Positions 1-7,303 of a stretch of DNA of 22,816 bases are shown here, piece after piece (position 1 is the first letter of the stretch; the number at the start of each line of letters is the position of its first letter). Both the position numbers and the translations under genes were made by a program. The notes under the pieces were generated by a model that worked only from the letters and a program-made list of their open reading frames with translations, was not told the DNA's origin and made no database searches. This stretch comes from DASVFB01 sp045806505 (GTDB taxonomy: Bacteria > Actinomycetota > Thermoleophilia > Gaiellales > Gaiellaceae). The stretch spans positions 1-22,816 of the forward strand of contig JBJMJE010000313.1 in NCBI GenBank assembly GCA_045806505.1, in the 5' to 3' direction.

Positions 1-136
1 TTCCTTCCTCCGTCACGACCTGGCCCGCGCTGAACGTGCGCTCCTTCATCGACTGGGCGACCTGCTTCAGCTCGCGGTTGTCGAGGTCGGAGAAGAGCGG
101 GACTTGTTTCACCAGTTCCACAGGTGCTTCTGCCAT
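1..136 (-). CDS. Cyclic-nucleotide-binding (CRP/FNR-type) domain protein, N-terminal fragment
   Basis: The reverse strand reads from an ATG at 136 to the window edge, giving 45 residues that begin MAEAPVELVKQVPLFSDLDN. The pattern 'L-x3-PLFSDLD-x2-EL-x2-V', followed by basic residues and F-x-AGQ-V-V-x-EG, is the usual opening of a cNMP-binding beta-roll as in CRP/FNR regulators and cNMP-gated sensors. The phosphate-binding cassette and any output domain lie outside the window, so it cannot be said whether this is a transcription factor or a stand-alone sensor. It is divergent from the metallo-hydrolase at 177, with 40 bases between them. A TATGCT box ends about eight bases before the ATG on this strand, which would fit a very short leader or a leaderless mRNA (inference). 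Confidence 0.8.
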   Translation of the reverse strand, partial: MAEAPVELVKQVPLFSDLDNRELKQVAQSMKERTFSAGQVVTEEG

Positions 137-176
137 GGCGCGGAGCATAAAGGATTGGGGATGAGAAGATAGGCGC

Positions 177-902
177 GTGAAGCTAACCGTCGTGGGCTGC
201 TCGCCCGCGTGGCCCAACCCGGGCGGCGCGCAGTCGGGGTATCTCGTAAACGGATCGGGCAACCTGCTGCTCGACTGCGGGCCCGGCGTGCTCGCGCGGC
301 TGCGGGAACGGGACCCGTGGCCGCGCGTCGACGCGATCGTGATCACGCACTTCCATCTCGACCACTGGGGCGACCTCGTCCCGGGGGTCGGGGGCTCGAT
401 GTACCTGCAGGGCCGCGGCGACGCGCCGCAGCGCGCCGCGGTGTGGGTGCCGCCGGGCGGGATCGAGATGCTCGAGCAGTTCGGCTCGCGGCTCGGCTTC
501 CCCGACATGTTCGAGCGCGTGTTCGGCGTGCACGAATACTCACCGGGCGTGCCGTTCGTCGCGGCGGCTCACACGGTCATCGCGACGCGCGTGCCGCACT
601 ACCGCCTCGACGCCTACGCGCTGCGCGTGGTCGGCGAGCGCACGATGACGTACTCCGGGGACTCGGGCCCCAGCGAAGCGCTCGCGGAGGCGGCGCGCGA
701 CGCCGACCTGTTCGTCTGCGAGGCGACGCTGCTCCGTGGCGAGCTCGACGGCGAGCCTCGCGGCCACCTCGACCTCGCCGAGACGCTGACGGCTTACGAG
801 GCCTCGAACGCGAAACGCCTGCTCGTGACGCATCGCCCGTCGGAGCTCCCGAGCGACGGCGACGTCGAGTACGCCTACGACGGCCTGGAGCTCACCATCT
901 GA
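177..902 (+). CDS. Metallo-beta-lactamase-fold hydrolase (RNase Z / class II cNMP phosphodiesterase-like)
   Basis: A 241-residue protein with GTG start. Residues 4-40 (TVVGC..., a GGAQSGYLV segment and LLLDCGPGVL) are the first beta strands of the fold. The zinc motif HxHxDH is at H58, H60, D62 and H63. Further ligand candidates are H141 (VPHY), D162 (SGDSG) and H219 (THR); E182 and H197 lie in the CEAT and GHL segments. This is the short RNase Z-like layout without an exosite arm. The opening resembles the mycobacterial Rv1339 group, described as atypical cAMP phosphodiesterases, but sequence alone does not separate this from other small MBL hydrolases. The divergent cNMP-binding gene and the cyclase at 2159 favour a cyclic-nucleotide substrate (inference). 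Its stop lies 9 bases from the converging stop at 912. Confidence 0.85.
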   Translation: MKLTVVGCSPAWPNPGGAQSGYLVNGSGNLLLDCGPGVLARLRERDPWPRVDAIVITHFHLDHWGDLVPGVGGSMYLQGRGDAPQRAAVWVPPGGIEMLEQFGSRLGFPDMFERVFGVHEYSPGVPFVAAAHTVIATRVPHYRLDAYALRVVGERTMTYSGDSGPSEALAEAARDADLFVCEATLLRGELDGEPRGHLDLAETLTAYEASNAKRLLVTHRPSELPSDGDVEYAYDGLELTI

Positions 903-911
903 GTCGAGGGA

Positions 912-1859
912 CTAGTGGTGCCCGCAGAGACGGTCGCCCGACTCGGCGGCCATGTCTTTTACCTTCGACGTCATCTCGCTCTCCCAGTCGAACAGGGACG
1001 GGTTCTCCCTGTCGTAGTCCGGCAGGCCGTTGACGTACGTCGCCACGTCGGGCGTGACGCCCGGGCCGTAGAGCGTGAGCCGGTAGCGCGTGCCGTTGCC
1101 GGTGAGCTTGACCGAACGCTGCGGCGGATAGCTGCCGTACGACGAGTAGGGGTAGAAGCCGTAACAGAACATCCCGCTCGGCTTGTGGGCGACGAAGGAG
1201 TTCTCGCGGCGCCAGCCCTGGCCGTACGCCGAGTTGAACGTGTCCACGAAGATCAGGCGTCCGTACGTGTCCAGCGGATTGCCGGACCTCGTCGTCCTGT
1301 AGCCGTAGATCGGCTGCCCGCGATACGTGGCGCGGCCGAAGACCTCGTGGAAGCGGCCGGCGTAGACCCAGTCCGCATACGCGTCGAGTTGCGCCGTCTC
1401 GCCCGTCCAGTGGGAGACGTGTACCTCCCACACCTTCTGCCCGTGCGTCCACGGCACGTAGCCGACGTTCGGCAGCATCCGCTGCCACATCTGCAGCGCC
1501 CAGTACGAGCCGTCGCTCGCCTTGCAGCCGGCGAGGTACCACGCCAGCTTCGGCCCGTCGTACGCCCGGCACGTGTTCTTGAAGTGCTTCCACTTCCCGC
1601 GGCCACCCGAGTAGTCCTTCTTGAAGCGCACCTGGGGCAGCGCCCCGCTCGGCGGGCGTGCGTTGACGGCGCCGGAGACGAAGACGTGCCACATGCGGCC
1701 GCGCTGGTAGTAGCTCACCATCGCGCGGCCGTGGTTGTCGGTCTCGAGGGTGAGGCGCTTCGCGTTTCGGGTGACGATCTCCGCCGCGCCGGCGGGCAGG
1801 ACGGCCGCGAGTGAGAAAAAGACGCTGCAAACGACGACTACCAGAGCGTTAAACCTCAT
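912..1859 (-). CDS. Secreted protein of unknown function
   Basis: A 315-residue protein. The N-terminus has one basic residue, a hydrophobic core (about residues 4-20) and an A-x-A type site near 23-26 (PAGAAE), a classical Sec signal peptide. The mature part is rich in Trp, Tyr and Gly, with segments such as YYQRGRMWHVF, KHFKNTC and VPWTHGQKVWEVHVSHWTG. It has four cysteines after the signal, the last next to the C-terminus (RLCGHH). No catalytic motif or known domain was recognised. The composition suggests an extracellular beta-rich fold. The ATG lies right after a GAGG that is too close to be an ideal ribosome site, but the signal peptide supports this start. It is divergent from the small zinc-ribbon gene at 1929 and converges on the hydrolase gene. 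Function is not assigned. Confidence 0.75.
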   Translation of the reverse strand: MRFNALVVVVCSVFFSLAAVLPAGAAEIVTRNAKRLTLETDNHGRAMVSYYQRGRMWHVFVSGAVNARPPSGALPQVRFKKDYSGGRGKWKHFKNTCRAYDGPKLAWYLAGCKASDGSYWALQMWQRMLPNVGYVPWTHGQKVWEVHVSHWTGETAQLDAYADWVYAGRFHEVFGRATYRGQPIYGYRTTRSGNPLDTYGRLIFVDTFNSAYGQGWRRENSFVAHKPSGMFCYGFYPYSSYGSYPPQRSVKLTGNGTRYRLTLYGPGVTPDVATYVNGLPDYDRENPSLFDWESEMTSKVKDMAAESGDRLCGHH

Positions 1860-1928
1860 CCTCGAGGTTTTTTATCGGACTCGGCTGCGAATTGCATTAG
1901 AAATTTTCCGTCCGACCGGGAGAGCATT
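1860..1928. promoter_or_regulatory. Divergent promoter region, AT-rich
   Basis: These 69 bases between divergent starts at 1859 and 1929 include runs such as GGTTTTTTATC and TTGCATTAGAAATTTTCC, clearly more AT-rich than the flanks. This is expected for a shared promoter region. No single -35/-10 pair can be fixed with confidence. A GGGAG ribosome site at 1918-1922 precedes the GTG at 1929. Confidence 0.4.
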
Positions 1929-2123
1929 GTGCGCGGGGTCACGAGCGAGCAGGGGAACACGAGCATCTGCCTCGCCTGCGGCGAGGCCCTCGCTGCCGCG
2001 CTGGAGCGGTTCGCGTCGCTTCGCTGCCACGACTGCCGCGACACCGGCGCGCCGATCCGCCCGGAGCTGCTGCCCACGCTCGACTCCGCGGCGCCGCGCC
2101 CCGTCCGGCTCCAGGCCGCGTAG
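1929..2123 (+). CDS. Small zinc-ribbon protein, unknown function
   Basis: A 64-residue reading frame with GTG start and a GGGAG site seven bases upstream. Two CxxC knuckles, C14/C17 (CLAC) and C33/C36 (CHDC), are separated by 15 residues, a spacing that fits a single structural zinc ribbon. The rest is low-complexity and Pro/Ala-rich. It is too small for an enzyme, so it may be a protein- or nucleic-acid-binding partner. It sits 35 bases upstream of the cyclase gene on the same strand, and that protein also starts with a CxxC zinc ribbon, so the two may be cotranscribed and act together (inference). The good ribosome site and paired CxxC motifs argue for a real gene; its short length and lack of a recognised family argue for caution. 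Confidence 0.6.
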   Translation: MRGVTSEQGNTSICLACGEALAAALERFASLRCHDCRDTGAPIRPELLPTLDSAAPRPVRLQAA

Positions 2124-2158
2124 CTCACCTCGACGGAAGGGCCGGGCCGCCGTACGGT

Positions 2159-5100
2159 ATGGCCATGGTGATCTGCGGCAAGTGCGGACAGGAGAACCCG
2201 GAGGGCTTCCGCTTCTGCGGCCGTTGCGGCGCCGCCCTGGCTGCCGAGCCCGCGCGCGAGGAGCGCAAGGTCGTCACCGTCCTCTTCACGGATCTCGTCG
2301 GCTTCACCCGACGGTCGGAGCAACTCGATCCGGAGGACGTCCGCGCGACGCTCTCGCCGTACTACGCGCGCCTGCGCAACGAGATCGAGCGGCACGGCGG
2401 CACCGTCGAGAAGTTCATCGGCGACGCGGTCATGGCCGTGTTCGGCGCCCCGGCTGCGCACGAGGACGACCCGGAGCGGGCGGTGCGCGCGGCGCTCGCG
2501 ATCCGCGACGCCGTCGACGACCTCGACCTCCGCACCGCCGTCAACACGGGCGAGGCGCTCGTCGCGCTCGGAGGACGGGCGGCGGAGGGCGAGGGCATGG
2601 TCTCCGGCGACGTCGTGAACACGGCCTCGCGGATGCAGTCGGCCGCGCCCGTGAACGGCATCCTCGTCGGCGACGCCACCTATCGCGCGACGCGCGGCGT
2701 GATCGAGTACCGCGCGGCCGAGCCCATTCAGGCCAAGGGGAAGGCCGAGCCGGTCTCGGTCTGGGAGGCCGTGGCGGCGCGGTCGCGCTTCGGCGACGAC
2801 GTTCCGGACAGTGCGAGCACGTCGCTCGTCGGCCGTGAGCGCGAGCTCGGCGCCCTCGTCGACGCGCTGGAGCGCTCGCGGCGAGAGCTCGCACCGCAGC
2901 TCGTCACGCTCGTCGGCGTCCCCGGCATCGGCAAGAGCAGGCTCGTCGCGGAGGTGTTCCAGGTCGTTGACCGCGATCCGGAGCTGATCTGGTGGCGGCA
3001 AGGCCGATCCCTTCCGTACGGCGAAGGCCTGAGCTACTGGGCGCTCGGCGAGATCGTCAAGGCGCAGGCGGGAGTTCTCGAGACGGACGAGGCCGATGCC
3101 GCCGAGGCGAAGCTCACGTCGCTCCTCGACGAGTTCGTCGCCGACGCGGCCGAGCGCGGATGGATCGGAGGGCACGTGCGCCCGCTCGTCGGCCTCGACG
3201 CCGCCGACGGCGCCGGCGGCGACCGGCGCTCGGAGGTGCACTCGGCCTGGAGGCGGCTGCTCGAGGCGCTCGCCGAGCACCGTCCGCTCGTGCTCGTCTT
3301 CGAAGACCTCCACTGGGCCGACGACGGGCTGCTCGACTTCGTCGACTACCTCGCGGAGTGGGCCGGGGGCGTCCCGATGCTGATCCTTGCGACGGCGCGG
3401 CCGGAACTGCTCGACCGGCGGCCCGGCTGGGGAGGCGGCAAGCGGAACGCGACGACGCTCTCGCTCGCGCCGCTCTCGCGCGACGAGACGGCACGGCTGC
3501 TCGGCGAGCTGCTCGAGCAGACGCTGCTGCCGGCGGAGATCCAGTCGCAGGTGCTGTCGCGGGCCGAAGGCAACCCGCTGTACGCCGAGGAGTACGTGCG
3601 AATGCTCCAGGACCGCGGCTTCCTCGTCCGGCGCGACGGCACGTGGCGGCTCGAGCGCGACGGCGACCTGCCGCTGCCGGAGACGGTGCACGGGATGATC
3701 GCGGCGCGGCTCGACGCGCTGTCGCGCGAGGAGAAGGAGCTCGTGCAGGACGCGGCCGTCATCGGCAAGGTCTTCTGGCCCGGCGCCGTCGCGGCGATGG
3801 GGGACCGCTCGCCGTTCGCGCTCGAGGAGCCGCTGCACGCGCTCGAGCGGAAGGAGTTCATCAGGCGCGAGCGGCAGTCGGCGGTCGCCGGTGAGACGCA
3901 GTACGCGTTCCTCCACGCGCTCGTTCGCGACGTCGCATACGGGCAGATCCCGCGCGGCCAGCGCGTCGACAAGCACCGGCTCGCGGCGGAGTGGATCGAG
4001 GCGCTGTCGCACGAGCGTTCAGAGGATCGGGCGGAGATGCTCGCGCACCACTATCGGCAGGCTCTGGAGATCGCGCGCGCCGCGGGCGTCGACGAGTCAC
4101 CGCTGCGGGCGCCGGCGCGGCAGGCGCTGCTCGAGGCGACCGAGCGTGCGAGCAGGCTTTACGCGATTGCGGCGATCGTCGATCTCGCCGAGGCGGCGCT
4201 CGAGTTGACGGAAGATGACGACCCCGCTCGCCCGCTGCTCGAGTACCGCCTCACCGAGGCGTACCAGGCGCTCGGAGAGGATCGGTTCGATGTCGGGCTG
4301 TCGGCGCGAGATGGATTTCTAACGCAGGGTGACGTCGAGTTTGCGGCCCTCGCCGACGTCCTCCTCGCCCGCATGTACTGGCTCCGCGGCAACAGGACGT
4401 CGTCCGACCAGCATCTGGATCACGCGGCAGCGCTCGTCGAGGAGTTGCCGCCGTCGTATGCGAAGGTCCGCGTGCTTGCACAGCAAGCGCGAAATGCCGT
4501 CATCACCGGTGTGCCGGCTCGCGCGCTCGAGCTCGGCGAGCACGCGCTGCCGCTTGCGGAGCAACTCGGGCACGACGAGCTGCTCGCGCACGTGCTCAAC
4601 ACCGTGGGCCTGGCGCACGCCAGCAACGGCGATGCGAAGGGCCTCGAGGTGCTGCGCCGCTCGGTCGAGTACGCCGAGGCGTCGAATTCGCCGGACACGA
4701 TCCACACGTCGCTCAACAACCTCGCGAACAGTCAGTGGCGACTCGGAGACCTCGCCGGCGCGACGGAGTCACTGGCGCAGGCGCGCCGGATGAACGAGCG
4801 CTTCGGGTCGACCGCCGGCCTCTCGTGGCTCGACGTGGAAGACATGCTCGATCACGAGCTCCGCGGGGACTGGGACGCAGCGCTCGAACGGGCGAACGCC
4901 TTCATCGACGGGCTCGGTAGCGAAAAGGACTACCTCGCGGGCCCGACGCGCGACGTGCGGACCGTCGTGTTCACGGCCCGCGGGGAGCTCGCAGCGGCAG
5001 AGGCCGAGGCGACGTTGCTGCTCGCGCATGCGCGCGATGTCGGGGGCGAGCAGCTTGGCCCGGCGCTCGCGGACGCCGCGCGCGCTCTGTACGCGGTGGG

Positions 5101-5518
5101 GCGCCCGGCCGAGGGCGACGAGCTGGTGGACGAGCTGCTTCGCGACCATCGCGACGACTTCGGCGCCCAGTGGCTGCGCGAGCTCCCGCTCCTCCTCGCA
5201 GAGCTGGGCCGCGGGGACGAGTACGTCGCTGCGGCCGCCGAATCCCGGCCGTCGCCGTGGCTCGACGCGGGCGTCCTGGTCGGGCGCGGAGCCTACGCGG
5301 AAGCGGCGGACGCATACGAGACGATCGGCGCGCGCGCGACCGAGGCGTGGGCACGCGTACTCGCCGCCGAGGCTTCGGCGGACGCCGCACAGGCGGAACG
5401 CGCGCTCGCGTACTTTCGCTCCGTGCGTGCGACTCCCTACGTCCGCCGCTGCGAAGCGGTGCTGGCGTCGCCTCGGGCGGCGTCGGGCGGCGTCGGCCCG
5501 GGCGCGTCGGTCTCGTAG
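2159..5518 (+). CDS. Class III adenylate/guanylate cyclase with AAA ATPase and TPR regions
   Basis: A 1119-residue multidomain regulator. Residues 6-24 form a zinc ribbon (CGKC...CGRC). Residues 36-205 are a class III cyclase catalytic domain: metal ligands D45 (LFTDLVGFT) and D89 (FIGDA), purine-selecting K85 and D151, and transition-state N154 and R158 (NTASR). The set looks complete, and the Lys/Asp pair favours ATP and cAMP production. An AAA_16/STAND-type ATPase follows: Walker A GVPGIGKS at 253-260, and Walker B LVLVFEDLHWAD with D383. From about residue 640 to the end are helical TPR-like repeats (for example HTSLNNLANSQWRLGDLAGA). The layout matches large actinobacterial cyclase/ATPase/TPR proteins related to LuxR-family STAND regulators, but with no DNA-binding domain at the C-terminus. 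Start choice is uncertain: ATG codons at 2159 and 2165 both lack a good ribosome site. The activating signal is unknown. Confidence 0.92.
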   Translation: MAMVICGKCGQENPEGFRFCGRCGAALAAEPAREERKVVTVLFTDLVGFTRRSEQLDPEDVRATLSPYYARLRNEIERHGGTVEKFIGDAVMAVFGAPAAHEDDPERAVRAALAIRDAVDDLDLRTAVNTGEALVALGGRAAEGEGMVSGDVVNTASRMQSAAPVNGILVGDATYRATRGVIEYRAAEPIQAKGKAEPVSVWEAVAARSRFGDDVPDSASTSLVGRERELGALVDALERSRRELAPQLVTLVGVPGIGKSRLVAEVFQVVDRDPELIWWRQGRSLPYGEGLSYWALGEIVKAQAGVLETDEADAAEAKLTSLLDEFVADAAERGWIGGHVRPLVGLDAADGAGGDRRSEVHSAWRRLLEALAEHRPLVLVFEDLHWADDGLLDFVDYLAEWAGGVPMLILATARPELLDRRPGWGGGKRNATTLSLAPLSRDETARLLGELLEQTLLPAEIQSQVLSRAEGNPLYAEEYVRMLQDRGFLVRRDGTWRLERDGDLPLPETVHGMIAARLDALSREEKELVQDAAVIGKVFWPGAVAAMGDRSPFALEEPLHALERKEFIRRERQSAVAGETQYAFLHALVRDVAYGQIPRGQRVDKHRLAAEWIEALSHERSEDRAEMLAHHYRQALEIARAAGVDESPLRAPARQALLEATERASRLYAIAAIVDLAEAALELTEDDDPARPLLEYRLTEAYQALGEDRFDVGLSARDGFLTQGDVEFAALADVLLARMYWLRGNRTSSDQHLDHAAALVEELPPSYAKVRVLAQQARNAVITGVPARALELGEHALPLAEQLGHDELLAHVLNTVGLAHASNGDAKGLEVLRRSVEYAEASNSPDTIHTSLNNLANSQWRLGDLAGATESLAQARRMNERFGSTAGLSWLDVEDMLDHELRGDWDAALERANAFIDGLGSEKDYLAGPTRDVRTVVFTARGELAAAEAEATLLLAHARDVGGEQLGPALADAARALYAVGRPAEGDELVDELLRDHRDDFGAQWLRELPLLLAELGRGDEYVAAAAESRPSPWLDAGVLVGRGAYAEAADAYETIGARATEAWARVLAAEASADAAQAERALAYFRSVRATPYVRRCEAVLASPRAASGGVGPGASVS

Positions 5519-5748
5519 CCGCGCGGATCGTGCGGTGCTTCAGCTCGTGCGGAGTTGCGCACGCGTCCACTCTGGCCATGGCCGGGGTCTGACCCCAGAC
5601 ATGGCCGTGGTGGACGCGGAAGGTGTGCCGAGAGCGTGACAATCGGTGCACGGATTCGCCGCAAGACGAACAGCTCCGCTGTCGACGAGCCGCGGAACTC
5701 TCCACAGCGTCTGCTTCGGCCATGGCCGGGGTCTGACCCCGGACATGC
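5519..5748. other. Non-coding gap between converging genes, carrying two palindromic repeats
   Basis: This 230-base stretch separates the converging stops of the cyclase gene and the PLP-enzyme gene. It holds two same-orientation copies of the GGGGTCTGACCCC palindrome about 110 bases apart. The sequences just before each copy also resemble one another (GCGGA..., CAC and GCGTC blocks), so the repeated unit may be longer than the core. No convincing gene is present. Confidence 0.6.
5562..5618. repeat. Palindromic repeat copy 1, nested in an outer inverted repeat
   Basis: The core at 5574-5606 is an imperfect palindrome centred on GGGGTCTGACCCC and flanked by GGCCATGG and GACATGGCC. It lies inside an outer perfect inverted repeat, CGCGTCCAC (5562-5570) and GTGGACGCG (5610-5618). 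The whole element could fold into one long hairpin. It begins 43 bases after the cyclase stop and has no T-tract, so any terminator role would be by a long GC hairpin. Confidence 0.85.
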
Positions 5749-5749
5749 C
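5718..5749. repeat. Palindromic repeat copy 2
   Basis: The same palindrome in the same orientation as copy 1: GGCCATGG, the GGGGTCTGACCCC core, then GGACATGCC. It runs into the stop codon (5749-5751, TAG on minus) of the PLP-enzyme gene, so the repeat begins at the end of that coding sequence. A hairpin here directly follows the minus-strand gene and could act as its terminator. Confidence 0.85.
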
Positions 5750-6894
5750 TAGAACCGCGCTGTCGCTCCGAGCCAGCGCTCGTGCGCGCCGGTCGCGAGG
5801 ATGTCCGCGATCTGATCGAGCGCGAACTCGAGCTCCTCGTCCGTGTTGAAGTAGTGCGGGCCGAGGCGGATGCCGGCGTCGGGACGGAAGTCGCAGAGGA
5901 TCTGCCGCTCTGCCAGCTCCTTGTGCACCGCCTCGAAGTCCGGCACGTGGACGGTGACGGTGCCGCCACGACGTTCCGGCTCGCGCGGCGAGCGGACGCC
6001 GAAGCCGCGCGCATCGGCGCCGTCGATCAGGAGCTGCGTCTGCCCCAGCGAGTTCGCGCGGATCCGCTCGACGCCGATCTCCTCGATCAGGTCGTAGCCC
6101 GGCGTGCACGCGTAGAGCGCAGGCACGTTGGGCGTTCCCGTCAGGAAGCGCGCGATCCCATCCGCGTACTCGAGCTCGGGCTCGAACGCGAACGGCCTTG
6201 CGTGCGCCTGCCAGCCCGTCACCGCCGGCTCGAGCCGCTCGATCAAGTCCGGGCGCACGTAGAGCCACCCCGCGCCCGGACCGCCGCACAGCCATTTCAC
6301 GGAGCCGCCGACGGCGAAGTCGACGTCGAGCGCAGTGACGTCGAGCGGCACGCAGCCCGCGGACTGGTACGCGTCGAGCACGACGTACGCGCCCGCAGCA
6401 TGCGCGGCCTGGACGATCGTCGCCACGTCCTGGACCTCCGCCGACTTGAACAGCACGTGCTGCACCGGCACCAGCAGCGTTCGCTCGTCGATCGCCGCCA
6501 CGACGTCATCCGTCGCCACGACGTCGAGATCGTCGCGCGCCTGGTAGACGTAGCGCACGCTCGGGAAGTTCTCGCGCTCGTACACGATGCGGCTCCGCTC
6601 GCCGGGCTGCTGGAAGCAGGACAGCACGACGGCCTCGGCGATCGACACGTTCTGATGCATGCAGACCGTGCCGGGCGTCGCGCCGACGATGCGCCCGATC
6701 TGGTCGCCGACGGTGAGCGGCGTGGTCCACCAGCCCTCGCCCCACGCGCGGATGCCGCGCTCCGCCCACGTCCGCGCGTACTCGGCCACGCGGTCCTCGA
6801 CGGCCGCCGGCATCGCGCCGAGCGAGTGGTTGATCAGGTACGTCGTGTGCTCGAGGATCGGGAAGCGGTCGCGGTAGTCGAGCAGGTCGGTCAT
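5749..6894 (-). CDS. Class V aminotransferase-fold PLP enzyme, kynureninase-like
   Basis: A 381-residue fold-type I PLP enzyme. It opens with YLINHSLGAMP, the substrate-side loop. D174 in LDAYQSAG is the Asp that pairs with the pyridine nitrogen, and K200 in GGSVKWLCGGPG is the Schiff-base lysine. The GGPG after the lysine, the 'D-x-A-x2-S-x-KW' context and the HV-x-FKS-x2-VQD loop resemble kynureninases more than cysteine desulfurases. The C-terminal domain keeps IRLGPHYFNTDEE, typical of the small domain. Length fits the family (about 380-420). No other tryptophan-degradation gene is nearby, so the substrate may be another beta-substituted amino acid. It is probably last in the minus-strand operon, starting 7 bases after the SRPBCC stop, with only a weak GAG ribosome site. 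Its stop abuts palindromic repeat 2. Confidence 0.85.
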   Translation of the reverse strand: MTDLLDYRDRFPILEHTTYLINHSLGAMPAAVEDRVAEYARTWAERGIRAWGEGWWTTPLTVGDQIGRIVGATPGTVCMHQNVSIAEAVVLSCFQQPGERSRIVYERENFPSVRYVYQARDDLDVVATDDVVAAIDERTLLVPVQHVLFKSAEVQDVATIVQAAHAAGAYVVLDAYQSAGCVPLDVTALDVDFAVGGSVKWLCGGPGAGWLYVRPDLIERLEPAVTGWQAHARPFAFEPELEYADGIARFLTGTPNVPALYACTPGYDLIEEIGVERIRANSLGQTQLLIDGADARGFGVRSPREPERRGGTVTVHVPDFEAVHKELAERQILCDFRPDAGIRLGPHYFNTDEELEFALDQIADILATGAHERWLGATARF

Positions 6895-6901
6895 CGCGAA
6901 C

Positions 6902-7303
6902 TCATCGCTCGGCGAACTCCTTCAGCTTCTCGAGCGTCGTCCGCACCTCGTTGTGCGCCGTCGACTTCACGATCGGACCGGCGAAGCGCGCGGCGCCGCG
7001 CAGCTCGACGTCGAGCGAGAACTTCACGGCCGTTCCGTCACCGGCACGCTCGAGGTCGAAGGTCGCCCGCGCCTTCGCCGGCCCGCCTTCCGACGACAGC
7101 GCGAGTCGCCGAGGCGGATCGTCCTCGAGGACGAAGAACTTGAGCGTCTGGCGCTTGCCGCCGACGCGGCGGACCTCGGTCCCCGCCTGCACGTCGACCG
7201 ACTCGAGGGACGGCTGCCACTCGGGCGCGTGCTCGAGATCGCGCACGATCGCGTAGACGACCTCCTGCGGCTTCGCGATCTCGATCGAGTCCTGGAACTT
7301 CAC
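6902..7303 (-). CDS. SRPBCC (START-like) family protein
   Basis: A 133-residue protein beginning VKFQDSIEIAKP (GTG start). The opening beta strand followed by P-x-E-VVYAIVRDLEHAPEWQPSLESV is the characteristic helix-grip start of the polyketide cyclase/CoxG/START-like SRPBCC superfamily. Two further strands, KFFVLEDDPPRRLAL and TAVKFSLDVEL, and the long C-terminal helix (HNEVRTTLEKLKEFAE) complete the fold. These proteins bind hydrophobic ligands or act as cyclases and carriers; the ligand here is unknown. The GTG overlaps the TGA of the upstream cyclodeaminase-family gene as GTGA, a strong sign of translational coupling, and fixes the start despite a longer open frame upstream. Confidence 0.85.
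   Translation of the reverse strand: MKFQDSIEIAKPQEVVYAIVRDLEHAPEWQPSLESVDVQAGTEVRRVGGKRQTLKFFVLEDDPPRRLALSSEGGPAKARATFDLERAGDGTAVKFSLDVELRGAARFAGPIVKSTAHNEVRTTLEKLKEFAER

Noticed and set aside
1856..4012. Long minus-strand frame (718 codons) opposite the cyclase gene
   Set aside because: It is the antisense shadow of a GC-rich gene with all expected cyclase and ATPase motifs; its product is Arg/Glu/Leu-rich with no fold signs.
5574..5749. Two repeat copies as a CRISPR array
   Set aside because: Only two palindromic copies separated by about 110 bases, no regular spacers and no cas genes.
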